Positions 1 to 7,770 of a DNA stretch of 60,395 bases are shown here, in pieces. Source of the stretch: CAZIZT01 sp964544085 (GTDB taxonomy: Bacteria; Campylobacterota_A; Desulfurellia; Desulfurellales; Hippeaceae). The stretch spans positions 1 through 60,395 of the forward strand of contig CAZIZT010000013.1 of assembly GCA_964544085.1 (NCBI GenBank). The letters run 5' to 3'. Under the pieces are notes generated by a model, which worked only from the letters and a program-made list of their open reading frames with translations, did no database searches and was not told the DNA's origin. A program made the position numbers and the translations under genes. The stretch's first letter is position 1; each line of letters begins with the position of its first letter.

Positions 1-180
1 GCATCATACTGAAACAGTGGTGGTGGGATAGCTAAAAAGCTATCCCGCAAGTAGAATTAGCAGCCGCCCTTTTCGGTGGCTTACCTCAGGCGGGATAGCC
101 TGGGTGGTGAGCCTGCCGAAAAGGGCGTTCTATTTTTAGCCGCTTCACGGCAGGTTCGTGAAGCGGCTTTTTTGTTTGCA
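1..180 (+). promoter_or_regulatory. trpL: trp operon attenuator with partial leader peptide
   Basis: The window opens inside a short reading frame (3-35) that ends Ile-Leu-Lys-Gln-Trp-Trp-Trp-Asp-Ser-stop, with three tandem TGG codons at 18-26. GGGATAGC (25-32) can pair with GCTATCCC (39-46), and GCTATCCCGC (39-48) can instead pair perfectly with GCGGGATAGC (90-99), the classic mutually exclusive 1:2 and 2:3 pairings. CGCCCTTTTCGG (65-76) pairs perfectly with CCGAAAAGGGCG (116-127), enclosing segment 3. A strong terminator follows at 139-173. This is ribosome-mediated transcription attenuation by Trp-tRNA level. The start of the leader peptide and the promoter lie outside the window. Confidence 0.85.
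139..173 (+). terminator. trp attenuator terminator hairpin
   Basis: GCCGCTTCACG (139-149) pairs perfectly with CGTGAAGCGGC (157-167) and is followed by six T (168-173), a textbook intrinsic terminator 22 bases upstream of the trpE start. Its loop side, CGGCAGG (148-154), is the exact complement of CCTGCCG (112-118), which lies in the preceding hairpin, giving a possible additional antiterminator pairing. Confidence 0.9.
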
Positions 181-194
181 GGAGGTGAAACAAG

Positions 195-1589
195 GTGAAT
201 AAAGAGATTATCGAGCAGGCATTAGACGAGAAACGTGATGCTGTAGTCCTATACGATGAGATTGATGGTGACATGGAGACACCCGTCTCTCTTCTTGCAA
301 AATCTGTTTGTACAAAAAATATGTTCTTGCTTGAAAGCGCAAAGGAAGACAAAACCTACAGCCGCTACTCATTTCTAAGCTTCTCTTTGAACAGGCCCAT
401 AACAGTAAAAAACAGAATACCACTATTTGGTGAAAAAAGCATTTTGAAAGAAAGGAACATAGGCGATTTTGGAGGAGGGTACGTAGGTTATCTATCCTAT
501 GAAGCAGTTGAGCTTTCTGGAATCTTGCGTAACAAATTGAGGAAAAAGACTTCAAATTACGGAGCCTTCTTCCGTGTTGAAAGGTTTATTGTATATGACA
601 ATTACACAGACAGAATGTACCTGGCTTTAGTTTTCGTTCCATCAAACAAGATGAGTGTTGAAGCAAATTACGAGATAGCCAGAGAAAAGATGGGGGCATT
701 CAAATCACGATTCCTGCGCCTAAGACAATCCCCACCATCCGAAAACAGAAAACCCTCGATTGTTGACAGTATGTTCTCAAAGGAAGAGTTTATGGAAAAG
801 GTTGGCTATGTAAAACACCTTATAGAAGAAGGAGAAGCAATCCAAGTGGTTATCAGTAACTACATGGATGTAGAAGGCATCGATCCACTCTCCTTTTATA
901 GGGCACTCAGGCGTATTAACCCATCACCCTATATGTATTTTTTGAAGTTTGGAGACTTCTACATAGTGGGCTCATCCCCGGAGATTCATATACGAAAAAG
1001 AGGAAGACAGGCAACCATAAAACCTATTGCTGGAACAAAACCAAAGGGCAAAACAGAGCAGGAAACCGAGTTAATGAAGCAAAAACTCGTCAAAGATGAA
1101 AAGGAGAGGGCTGAGCACCTTATGCTTGTGGATTTAGCCAGGAATGATCTTGCTCGTGTGTGTGCACCAGACTCGGTTAAGGTTGAAGAGTTTATGAAAG
1201 CTGAAGAATATTCGCACGTAATACACCTTGTTTCGGAGGTAAACGGCACGCTGAATCCCGATGTAACCCCCGATCGTCTCTTAGCAAATACGTTTCCTGC
1301 AGGCACTTTGAGTGGTGCTCCTAAGGTAAGAGCTATAGAGATAATCGATGAGGTTGAAAAACAGGCGCGTGGCCCATACGGGGGGTGTGTAGGTTATGTA
1401 GGATTCGACGGAAATATAGATATGGCGATAACCATTCGCACTGCTATTTTCACATCCGGCAGAGCAAGACTACAAGCCGGTGCTGGCATAGTATACGACA
1501 GCGACCCTGAGAGCGAGTATCACGAGACTATGAACAAGTTAAGAGCGCTTTTGAAGGCAGGAGGCATAGATGGTAGTTTTGATAGATAA
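195..1589 (+). CDS. trpE: Anthranilate synthase component I
   Basis: TrpE (464 aa) converts chorismate and ammonia from TrpG to anthranilate, the first committed step of tryptophan synthesis. The N-terminal LLES element followed by RYSF (near residues 45-60) is the usual Trp feedback site. The chorismate-binding core shows PIAGT (about 277), a DLARND segment, FPAGTLSGAPK (near 370) and the C-terminal GAGIVYDSDPE. The GTG start is chosen because GGAGGTG lies at 181-187. The end overlaps trpG by 20 bases. Regulated by the upstream attenuator and, from family knowledge, by Trp feedback. PabB is unlikely given the trp operon context. Confidence 0.95.
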   Translation: MNKEIIEQALDEKRDAVVLYDEIDGDMETPVSLLAKSVCTKNMFLLESAKEDKTYSRYSFLSFSLNRPITVKNRIPLFGEKSILKERNIGDFGGGYVGYLSYEAVELSGILRNKLRKKTSNYGAFFRVERFIVYDNYTDRMYLALVFVPSNKMSVEANYEIAREKMGAFKSRFLRLRQSPPSENRKPSIVDSMFSKEEFMEKVGYVKHLIEEGEAIQVVISNYMDVEGIDPLSFYRALRRINPSPYMYFLKFGDFYIVGSSPEIHIRKRGRQATIKPIAGTKPKGKTEQETELMKQKLVKDEKERAEHLMLVDLARNDLARVCAPDSVKVEEFMKAEEYSHVIHLVSEVNGTLNPDVTPDRLLANTFPAGTLSGAPKVRAIEIIDEVEKQARGPYGGCVGYVGFDGNIDMAITIRTAIFTSGRARLQAGAGIVYDSDPESEYHETMNKLRALLKAGGIDGSFDR

Positions 1590-2136
1590 TTATGATTCTT
1601 TCACCTACAACGTTTATCACTACCTTAAACACTTCAGAAACGACGTATCCGTTATACTAAACAGTGAATCAGTCGAAAAGCTTAAACGAATGAAATCTCT
1701 TGAAGCTATAGTAATCTCACCTGGACCATCTCACCCTTCAAAATCGATGCTCTCGCTCGAGGCGCTGGACTACTTTCTGGGCCGCATCCCAATACTGGGC
1801 ATCTGTCTGGGTATGCAGGCAATCGGTTACTATTTTGGAGCCACAGTTAGAAAAGCCAGAAGGATTATGCACGGAAAAACCGACATTATCACACTGGGCG
1901 AAAGCAGGATTTTTAAGGATTTGCCGGATAGATTGCTGGTTGTACGCTACCACTCACTTGTGATTGATCAGTTAAAAACACTTACTGTCACAGCTCGATC
2001 TACCACAGACAACGAGATAATGGCAATTGAGGAAAAGGATGCGAAGGTCTACGGTGTGCAGTTTCACCCTGAATCATACTTAACACAGGACGGTTTAAAA
2101 TTAATCGGTAATTTTCTGGAGGTGATCAATGGTTGA
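1570..2136 (+). CDS. trpG: Anthranilate synthase glutamine amidotransferase component II
   Basis: TrpG (188 aa) is a class I glutaminase that feeds ammonia to TrpE. It begins with the family signature IDNYDSFTYN, carries the nucleophile Cys in GICLGMQ (about residue 79) and the His-Glu pair in QFHPES near the C-terminus. It is a stand-alone subunit, not fused to TrpE or TrpD. It starts inside trpE (20-base overlap) and overlaps trpD by 8 bases, so it is translationally coupled on both sides. In many bacteria this subunit also serves PabB; no pabB is in the window. Confidence 0.94.
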   Translation: MVVLIDNYDSFTYNVYHYLKHFRNDVSVILNSESVEKLKRMKSLEAIVISPGPSHPSKSMLSLEALDYFLGRIPILGICLGMQAIGYYFGATVRKARRIMHGKTDIITLGESRIFKDLPDRLLVVRYHSLVIDQLKTLTVTARSTTDNEIMAIEEKDAKVYGVQFHPESYLTQDGLKLIGNFLEVING

Positions 2137-3130
2137 TAGTATTGTGGCTGCATTGAAGAAAGGAAAAGTGGCAACGGCAGAAGAAATATCAGAGTTGTTT
2201 GATGGTATGCTTGAAGGAAAACTAAGCAAAGAAGAGACAAAGGATGTGCTTAGAGCCATGGCAAACAGAGGAGAAAAGCCGCATGAAATCGCTGCAGCCG
2301 CTCTTTCTTTAAGAAAACATGCAGACACATTGAACACGGGGATGGAGATTCTGGATACATGTGGTACCGGTGGTGATGGAAAACAGACATTCAATATCTC
2401 TACAGCTGCAGCTATTATCTGTAGTCTCTTTGTGCCGGTAGCAAAACATGGAAACAGATCGGTGAGCTCAAAATGCGGATCAGCTGATTTGCTTGAGAGT
2501 GTGAACATACCTATTGACCTTAAAAAGGATAAAGCCTACGAGATGCTAAAGGAAAAAAACTTCACCTTTCTGTTCGCCCCACTGTATCATCCAGCCATGA
2601 AACATGTAGCCCAGGCAAGAAGAGAGTTGGGCATAAGAACCATATTTAATCTTGTAGGACCCCTTGCCAATCCCTTCAAACCAGCATTTCAGCTTATTGG
2701 AGTTTTTAGCAAGGATTTTCTGGAACCGATGTTTGAAGCAACACGACTGCTCGGCATGGAAAATGTTTTACTCGTATCCTCTGTAGATGGCATGGATGAG
2801 ATCAGTCTATCGGATAAAACCGTATGCTACAGGCGAGAAGGACTTCATGAGGAAAAGTTCGAGTTTGACCCCGTAGAGTTCGGCATCCAGGCTCCAATGA
2901 GTGCTCTTGTCGGAGCAGATGCAGCCACAAATGCACAGTTGATGATAGAAACCTTTAGAGGTGAACACGAGCATCTTAGAAACGCAATTTGCATAAACGC
3001 CGCATTTGCACTGGTAGTCTCCGGCTTTGATGATTCTGTAGAAAGTGCTTTTAAGGCAACGACTGAAGCTGTGCTTAGCGGCAAAGCCTACGAGAAGCTT
3101 ATGGAGTTGAAGAATGCACGGACTGCTTGA
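2129..3130 (+). CDS. trpD: Anthranilate phosphoribosyltransferase
   Basis: TrpD (333 aa) transfers phosphoribose from PRPP to anthranilate. The glycine-rich PRPP loop DTCGTGGDG lies near residue 75 and KHGNRSVSSKCGSADLLE near residue 108 is the family anthranilate/PRPP-binding segment. Length is typical for a stand-alone TrpD. It overlaps trpG by 8 bases and trpC by 17 bases, part of a tightly packed operon. Confidence 0.95.
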   Translation: MVDSIVAALKKGKVATAEEISELFDGMLEGKLSKEETKDVLRAMANRGEKPHEIAAAALSLRKHADTLNTGMEILDTCGTGGDGKQTFNISTAAAIICSLFVPVAKHGNRSVSSKCGSADLLESVNIPIDLKKDKAYEMLKEKNFTFLFAPLYHPAMKHVAQARRELGIRTIFNLVGPLANPFKPAFQLIGVFSKDFLEPMFEATRLLGMENVLLVSSVDGMDEISLSDKTVCYRREGLHEEKFEFDPVEFGIQAPMSALVGADAATNAQLMIETFRGEHEHLRNAICINAAFALVVSGFDDSVESAFKATTEAVLSGKAYEKLMELKNARTA

Positions 3131-3845
3131 AAACATCGTGGCCTACAAAAAATACTTGGTCAAGAATCTTGAGGTGAAAGGTGAACGAACAAGAAGGATA
3201 CATCGACTCAAGGACTATCTGAACAAAAGTATAAACATCATCGCCGAGATAAAGGAAAAATCACCTTCTGCCGGGCATATAAAACGCATCGATGTAAGGG
3301 AAACAGTAGAACGCTACAAAAGATTTGCCTCTGCAATAAGCGTTCTAACAGATGAGAAATTTTTCTCAGGCAGTTTTGACAGGTTAAGGCTCGTTGCAGA
3401 TATGGTAGATTTACCGGTTCTCTGCAAGGACTTTATTATCGACAAGAAGCAAATAGATCTTGCCTATGTAAACGGAGCGGACATCGTCCTGCTTATTGTG
3501 CGCATATTAGATGAAAAACGTCTCCTTAGCCTTTTCAACTACGCATTATCACTGGGTATGGATGTGCTTGTAGAGATCCACAGTAGCAACGAAATACCTG
3601 TTGCATTAGGGCTGAAAAAAGCAATCGTAGGTGTAAATGCAAGGGATTTAGACACACTTGAAGTTTCACTAGACAGAGCAAAAACCCTTTTGAAACAGAT
3701 ACCTGCAGAAAGGATAAGAGTGGCAGAAAGCGGTATAAAGACAAAGCAGGACATAGAATCATTGAAACCCTATTGCAATGCGTTCCTTATAGGTGAAGCG
3801 CTCCTTAAAAACAGGCTCTCGTTTGACGAAACGGAGGTGTCATGA
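3114..3845 (+). CDS. trpC: Indole-3-glycerol phosphate synthase
   Basis: TrpC (243 aa) closes the indole ring, turning carboxyphenylamino-deoxyribulose phosphate into indole-3-glycerol phosphate. The (beta/alpha)8 barrel shows AEIKEKSPSAG (about 43-53) with the catalytic Lys, VLCKDFIID (about 102), VGVNARDL (about 172) and VAESGI (about 203). It is separate from trpF here, unlike the enterobacterial TrpC-F fusion. It starts inside trpD and overlaps trpF by 4 bases. Confidence 0.95.
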   Translation: MHGLLENIVAYKKYLVKNLEVKGERTRRIHRLKDYLNKSINIIAEIKEKSPSAGHIKRIDVRETVERYKRFASAISVLTDEKFFSGSFDRLRLVADMVDLPVLCKDFIIDKKQIDLAYVNGADIVLLIVRILDEKRLLSLFNYALSLGMDVLVEIHSSNEIPVALGLKKAIVGVNARDLDTLEVSLDRAKTLLKQIPAERIRVAESGIKTKQDIESLKPYCNAFLIGEALLKNRLSFDETEVS

Positions 3846-4417
3846 AAGTCAAGTTCTGTGGAATGACAAACGTTGAGGATGTAATGTATGCTGTAGAACT
3901 GGGCGTGGATTTTGTTGGTTTTGTGTTTTATCCCCGTAGTCCACGTTTTGTGGAGTACAAAACCGTGCGTGATATTCTTAAACAGACAGGTGGTGCTGTA
4001 AAGAGTGTAGGTGTTTTTGTAAACAATCCTGAGAGCGAAATACGATGGGCAATGGAGTATTGTGGGCTGGATTATGCTCAGGTTTACTCGGACATACCGA
4101 TAGAAAGAACAATAAGAGTATACAGAATCAAGGATAAGTTGCCTGATAAGGTAAAAGAGGATGGGTTGATACTATTCGATAGTTATTCAAATAGCATCGG
4201 TGGTAGTGGCAAGCAGTTCAATCTGGCGCTACTGAAAAATTTCAATCAGAAGGATAGACTCTTTGTGGCAGGAGGTGTTTCTCTAAAGAATATTGAGAGC
4301 ATTGCTAAACTGGGCGTTTTTGGCGTCGACCTTGTCAGCTCTGTGGAGCTTTTCCCGGGCAAAAAGGATCCAGTTAAAATGAGAGAGTTTATCTTGGCTG
4401 TAAGGAGACTCGCATGA
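3842..4417 (+). CDS. trpF: Phosphoribosylanthranilate isomerase
   Basis: TrpF (191 aa) catalyses the Amadori rearrangement of phosphoribosylanthranilate. It starts with KVKFCGMTN, containing the general-base Cys, followed by GVDFVGFVFYPRSPR; the second catalytic residue, Asp, sits in LILFDSYS (about residue 117). GGVSLKNI and GVDLVSSVE near the C-terminus bind phosphate. ATGA-type 4-base overlaps join it to trpC and trpB. Confidence 0.94.
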   Translation: MKVKFCGMTNVEDVMYAVELGVDFVGFVFYPRSPRFVEYKTVRDILKQTGGAVKSVGVFVNNPESEIRWAMEYCGLDYAQVYSDIPIERTIRVYRIKDKLPDKVKEDGLILFDSYSNSIGGSGKQFNLALLKNFNQKDRLFVAGGVSLKNIESIAKLGVFGVDLVSSVELFPGKKDPVKMREFILAVRRLA

Positions 4418-5577
4418 AAGGCTATTTTGGTGAGTTTGGCGGTAGGTTTGTACCTGAAACACTAACAGGAGCACTGCGTGAGCTCGAAGATGCCTTCTGC
4501 GCCTTTAAAGCTGACAAAAAGGCAAAAAGCGAACTGAAACATTACCTTGTCAACTATGCTGGTAGGGAAACACCGCTTTATTTTGCATCAAACCTTAGTA
4601 GAGAACTCTCATTGAGACTTTACCTAAAAAGGGAGGATCTACTGCACACCGGAGCCCACAAACTCAACAACACATTGGGTCAGATTCTCCTTGCACGCTA
4701 TATGGGGAAAAGCAGAATCGTGGCGGAGACAGGCGCAGGTCAGCATGGAGTTGCAACAGCAACGGCATGTGCTCTCCTAAATATGGAGTGCGTAATCTAT
4801 ATGGGCAAAAAGGACATGGAGCGCCAAATGCCCAACGTGAAGCGCATGAAGCTTCTGGGTGCAAAAGTGGTTGCCGTTGAGAAGGGAAGCATGACGCTGA
4901 AAAGCGCAATAAACGAAACCCTAAAGGACTGGGTTCGAAATGTGAGAACCACCCATTATCTGCTGGGTAGTGCTGTAGGCCCCCACCCCTTCCCTACCAT
5001 AGTAAAGTACTTCCAGTCGGTCATCGGTAAGGAAACAAAAAGACAGATCATAAAGGCTGAAGGTAGATTGCCAGATGCTGTTGTGGCGTGCGTGGGGGGA
5101 GGGAGCAATGCCATTGGCATATTCAGCGCATTTGTGAAACACACAGATGTTGAGCTATACGGGATAGAAGCGGGCGGGAGAGAACTTAAGCCAGGAAAAC
5201 ACTCGGCAACATTGACAGCCGGCAGGCCCGGCATTCTCCATGGTGCCTTGAGTTATCTGCTACAGGATCAGTATGGTCAGGTGCTGCCAGTACATTCTAT
5301 ATCGGCTGGTCTTGACTACCCTGGCGTTGGTCCAGAACATTCCTATCTTAAAGAAACAGGCAGGGTAAAATATGAGGTTTGTTATGATCATGAAGCGCTG
5401 GAGGCATTTAAAACACTCAGCAGACTTGAGGGTATACTGCCCGCACTTGAAAGCTCCCATGCCCTTGGCTGGTTGATTAGAAACAAAGAAAGATTCTCAA
5501 ACAGGCTTGTCGTCGTTAACCTATCCGGCAGAGGCGATAAGGACATGGCAATTCTTGAATCGGCAGGAGTAATATGA
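4414..5577 (+). CDS. trpB: Tryptophan synthase beta subunit
   Basis: TrpB (387 aa) condenses indole with serine using PLP. It begins GYFGEFGGRFVPETL as in TrpB1 proteins; the PLP lysine is in HTGAHKLNN (about residue 79) and the phosphate loop is GGGSNAIG (about 227). ETGAGQHG near residue 101 is the conserved active-site loop. As the only intact tryptophan synthase subunit here, it could still make Trp from free indole if trpA is truly dead. It overlaps trpB-trpA start codons by 4 bases (ATGA). Confidence 0.95.
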   Translation: MKGYFGEFGGRFVPETLTGALRELEDAFCAFKADKKAKSELKHYLVNYAGRETPLYFASNLSRELSLRLYLKREDLLHTGAHKLNNTLGQILLARYMGKSRIVAETGAGQHGVATATACALLNMECVIYMGKKDMERQMPNVKRMKLLGAKVVAVEKGSMTLKSAINETLKDWVRNVRTTHYLLGSAVGPHPFPTIVKYFQSVIGKETKRQIIKAEGRLPDAVVACVGGGSNAIGIFSAFVKHTDVELYGIEAGGRELKPGKHSATLTAGRPGILHGALSYLLQDQYGQVLPVHSISAGLDYPGVGPEHSYLKETGRVKYEVCYDHEALEAFKTLSRLEGILPALESSHALGWLIRNKERFSNRLVVVNLSGRGDKDMAILESAGVI

Positions 5578-6281
5578 TGTGTAAAATAGGCATTTACCTT
5601 GTGTGCGATTATCCCGATCACGATAGATTCCTTGAAGCTGTAAAAGTTTGCAACGGAATGGGCATTGACTTCCTTTAGATAGGTTTTCCGTTTTCTGACC
5701 CTGTAGCTGACGGCGATGTGATAGAAAAAGCATCGCATGAAGTGCTAAAGAGTAAAAATACACCTGATTTCATTGAAACCTTCAAGAGGGCAAGGAAGTT
5801 ATTCAAGGGAAAGCTTTACATTATGACGTACGCGAATGTACCATTCGGTTACGGATTGGAAAAGTTTGCAGCTTCTGTGGAGAAAGCGGACGGTATAATA
5901 ATTGCAGATCTACCCTTAGTAGAGAGCCGCAGATTCGAAGAGGTTTTTACACGCTACAATCTCAACCTCATCCACTTTGTCACACCTGAAAGCTCGTTTA
6001 AGGAAATTGACGCTGTTAAAAGGCGATCAAAAGAGTTTATTTACTTTGTTTCAGTACGGGGCACAACTGGTGGCAAGTTCATGATAGATGAAGAAACCAA
6101 AAGGAAGGTACGTTATGCCAGGATGGGATTCCATGTACCAGTTATTCTGGGATTTGGCATAAGAACAAGAGAGGACATTGAGAGAGCCTGCGAGATTTCT
6201 GATGGTGTTGTGATAGGCTCCGAAGCCATAAGGGCGATCAACCGTGGAAGCTTTAAAGAGTACATCGAGTCTATTATGTGA
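5574..6281 (+). pseudogene. trpA: Tryptophan synthase alpha subunit interrupted by amber codon at the catalytic Glu
   Basis: TrpA releases indole from indole-3-glycerol phosphate and channels it to TrpB. The frame starts at the ATG overlapping the trpB stop and encodes about 34 residues, then meets TAG at 5676-5678. The same frame continues for 200 residues of clear TrpA: GFPFSDPVADG (with the second catalytic Asp), ADLPLVESRRF, FVSVRGTTGG, ILGFGIRTRED and GVVIGSEAIR. Aligning FL-stop-IGFPFSDP with the family signature puts the stop at the catalytic Glu (Glu49 in E. coli numbering), one base from GAG. A possible GTG restart at 5718 has no Shine-Dalgarno and would lack this residue. Either a recent nonsense mutation or a sequence error. 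Confidence 0.85.
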
Positions 6282-6347
6282 CGCACACTAAAAAGCGTAT
6301 AACCAATAAAATTTCACACAAATGTATAGTCATCTAAAAATTTTTTA

Positions 6348-6376
6348 TTGACAAATAGATTATAAAGTTATATGAA
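6348..6376 (+). promoter_or_regulatory. Sigma-70-type promoter for fadL-like gene
   Basis: TTGACA (6348-6353) and TATGAA (6371-6376) are separated by 17 bases, 57 bases upstream of the porin start. The 5' leader carries AGGAGGTT at 6421-6428. No clear intrinsic terminator was found between trpA and this promoter. Confidence 0.65.
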
Positions 6377-6433
6377 TAAATATGACAAGGTGGAAAAGTA
6401 ATATGATTAACTAATTTCGTAGGAGGTTTCGAG

Positions 6434-7720
6434 ATGGTTCTCAAGAAAAGGTTGCTTAGCGCAGCTGTAGCTGCAGGTCTCATTTTTGGTGGCGCATCGG
6501 CGTCTTATGCAACGAATGGTTATTACATGATTGCAACGGGAGCTAAATCACTTGGTATGGCAGGCGCTGTAGTGGCAAATCCACAGGATGCATCCACAAT
6601 TATCCAGAACCCGGCAGGCATAGCCTGGCTTGAGAGCTCAACTGTGGACATAGGCGGTGCCATCTTTACACCACCCCGAAAACTCAACGGCCACAAAAGC
6701 GACTCAAACGTCTATGTTATCCCATCAGCAGGCCTTGCCATCAATCCGCTTGGGTGCAACTGCGATACACCGCACTTCGTCTACGGCATAGGAATGTACG
6801 GTGTCTCCGGCATGGGTGTGGATTGGAGAAATTCAACCCTAACAGGCAACATGGGATGGCTTAAAAAGGCCTACTCCAACATGCAGATGATGGAGATGTC
6901 CGTTGGTGGTGCCTACAGAAGTGGGAAATTCTCCATCGGATTTGCCCCTGTGTTTGTGTACCAGGCACTTGCAATGGAATTTGACTGGCAGGTACCGGAT
7001 GTGGGTCAAACCCAGCCTGGAACGCCCTTCTATCACATGCTACCACCGGCAGGTTTGTACAAAGACTCACTGGACATGGCAAACGCCTACGGTATCGGTT
7101 TTGATATGGGCATTGTCTACAAACTGAGCCCGAAACTGATGATAGGTCTGGTCTACAAGTCAAAAAGATGGATGCAGAAATTAAAGTGGAACACAGAACC
7201 GGGCTTCATGGTAACGGGCGATAAAGTTGAGATGCGTCTGGATATGCCCAGACAGATAGCTCTCGGTATCAACTTCAGGCCTATTAGACAACTGAGACTC
7301 GAAACAGACTTCAGGTGGATAAACTATCATGATGTGATGAACAAGATAAGCGCAACAGGCATACAGGGTGGTGAATGGGATTTCAATTGGAAAAACCAGT
7401 TTGTATTCTCGATTGGTGCTGAGTTTTATGCAAGCAAATCGCTAACACTCAGGGCTGGTTTCAATTACGGCAAAAGCCCAATCAAGGATGAAGATCTAAA
7501 CGCCAATATCGTTTCCCCAGCTATCGTCCAGACCCATATCGCCTTTGGCGCATCCTACAAGGTAAATAAACACCTGGAGCTTTCATTTGCTTACGCCCAC
7601 GCCTTCTCTCATAAACAGAGTTATAAAAACACAGGGTTCGACGCATACCTCTTCGGACCTGAAACCTCTGTCAAAATGCATCAGGACACATTCGCCGCCC
7701 AGTTGACATACAACTTCTAA
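6434..7720 (+). CDS. OmpP1/FadL family outer membrane transport protein
   Basis: The 428-aa protein has a typical signal peptide (hydrophobic residues 7-22, cleavage likely after ASYA) and a mature N-terminus with GAKSLGMAGAVVANP and IIQNPAGIAWL, the FadL/TodX family signature that forms the hatch. The rest is beta-strand rich and it ends in Phe (LTYNF), as outer-membrane beta barrels do. FadL-like porins take up long-chain fatty acids or other hydrophobic compounds; the substrate cannot be told from sequence. It stands alone with its own promoter, a strong AGGAGG site and a downstream hairpin. Confidence 0.9.
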   Translation: MVLKKRLLSAAVAAGLIFGGASASYATNGYYMIATGAKSLGMAGAVVANPQDASTIIQNPAGIAWLESSTVDIGGAIFTPPRKLNGHKSDSNVYVIPSAGLAINPLGCNCDTPHFVYGIGMYGVSGMGVDWRNSTLTGNMGWLKKAYSNMQMMEMSVGGAYRSGKFSIGFAPVFVYQALAMEFDWQVPDVGQTQPGTPFYHMLPPAGLYKDSLDMANAYGIGFDMGIVYKLSPKLMIGLVYKSKRWMQKLKWNTEPGFMVTGDKVEMRLDMPRQIALGINFRPIRQLRLETDFRWINYHDVMNKISATGIQGGEWDFNWKNQFVFSIGAEFYASKSLTLRAGFNYGKSPIKDEDLNANIVSPAIVQTHIAFGASYKVNKHLELSFAYAHAFSHKQSYKNTGFDAYLFGPETSVKMHQDTFAAQLTYNF

Positions 7721-7736
7721 GGTCTCTTACGCAACA

Positions 7737-7765
7737 GGATCCGGATGCCGCCCACATCCGGATCC
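7737..7765. terminator. Perfect 11-bp hairpin between fadL-like and cbiA/dsrN genes
   Basis: GGATCCGGATG (7737-7747) pairs exactly with CATCCGGATCC (7755-7765) across a 7-base loop, in the gap between two convergent genes. The T content after it on the plus strand is low (TCTCTCT), so it may be a bidirectional 3'-end hairpin rather than a strict intrinsic terminator. Confidence 0.65.
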
Positions 7766-7770
7766 TCTCT

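Noticed and set aside
61..180. T-box riboswitch in the trp leader (GGGTGGTGAGCC looks a little like a T-box core)
   Set aside because: The core does not match the T-box consensus, and the three tandem Trp codons with exact 1:2 and 2:3 pairings explain the leader as ribosome-mediated attenuation.
208..555. Minus-strand open frame opposite trpE
   Set aside because: It shadows a strongly conserved gene, has no ribosome binding site and shows no recognisable protein features. The same applies to many other antisense frames here.
5676..5678. UAG read as pyrrolysine or another amino acid
   Set aside because: Release factor 1 is intact in this window and several genes here end in TAG. No suppressor or pyl genes were seen.
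7737..7765. Perfect palindrome as an attachment or integration site
   Set aside because: It lies between convergent genes at the expected place for a 3' hairpin; no integrase, repeat pair or tRNA is nearby.
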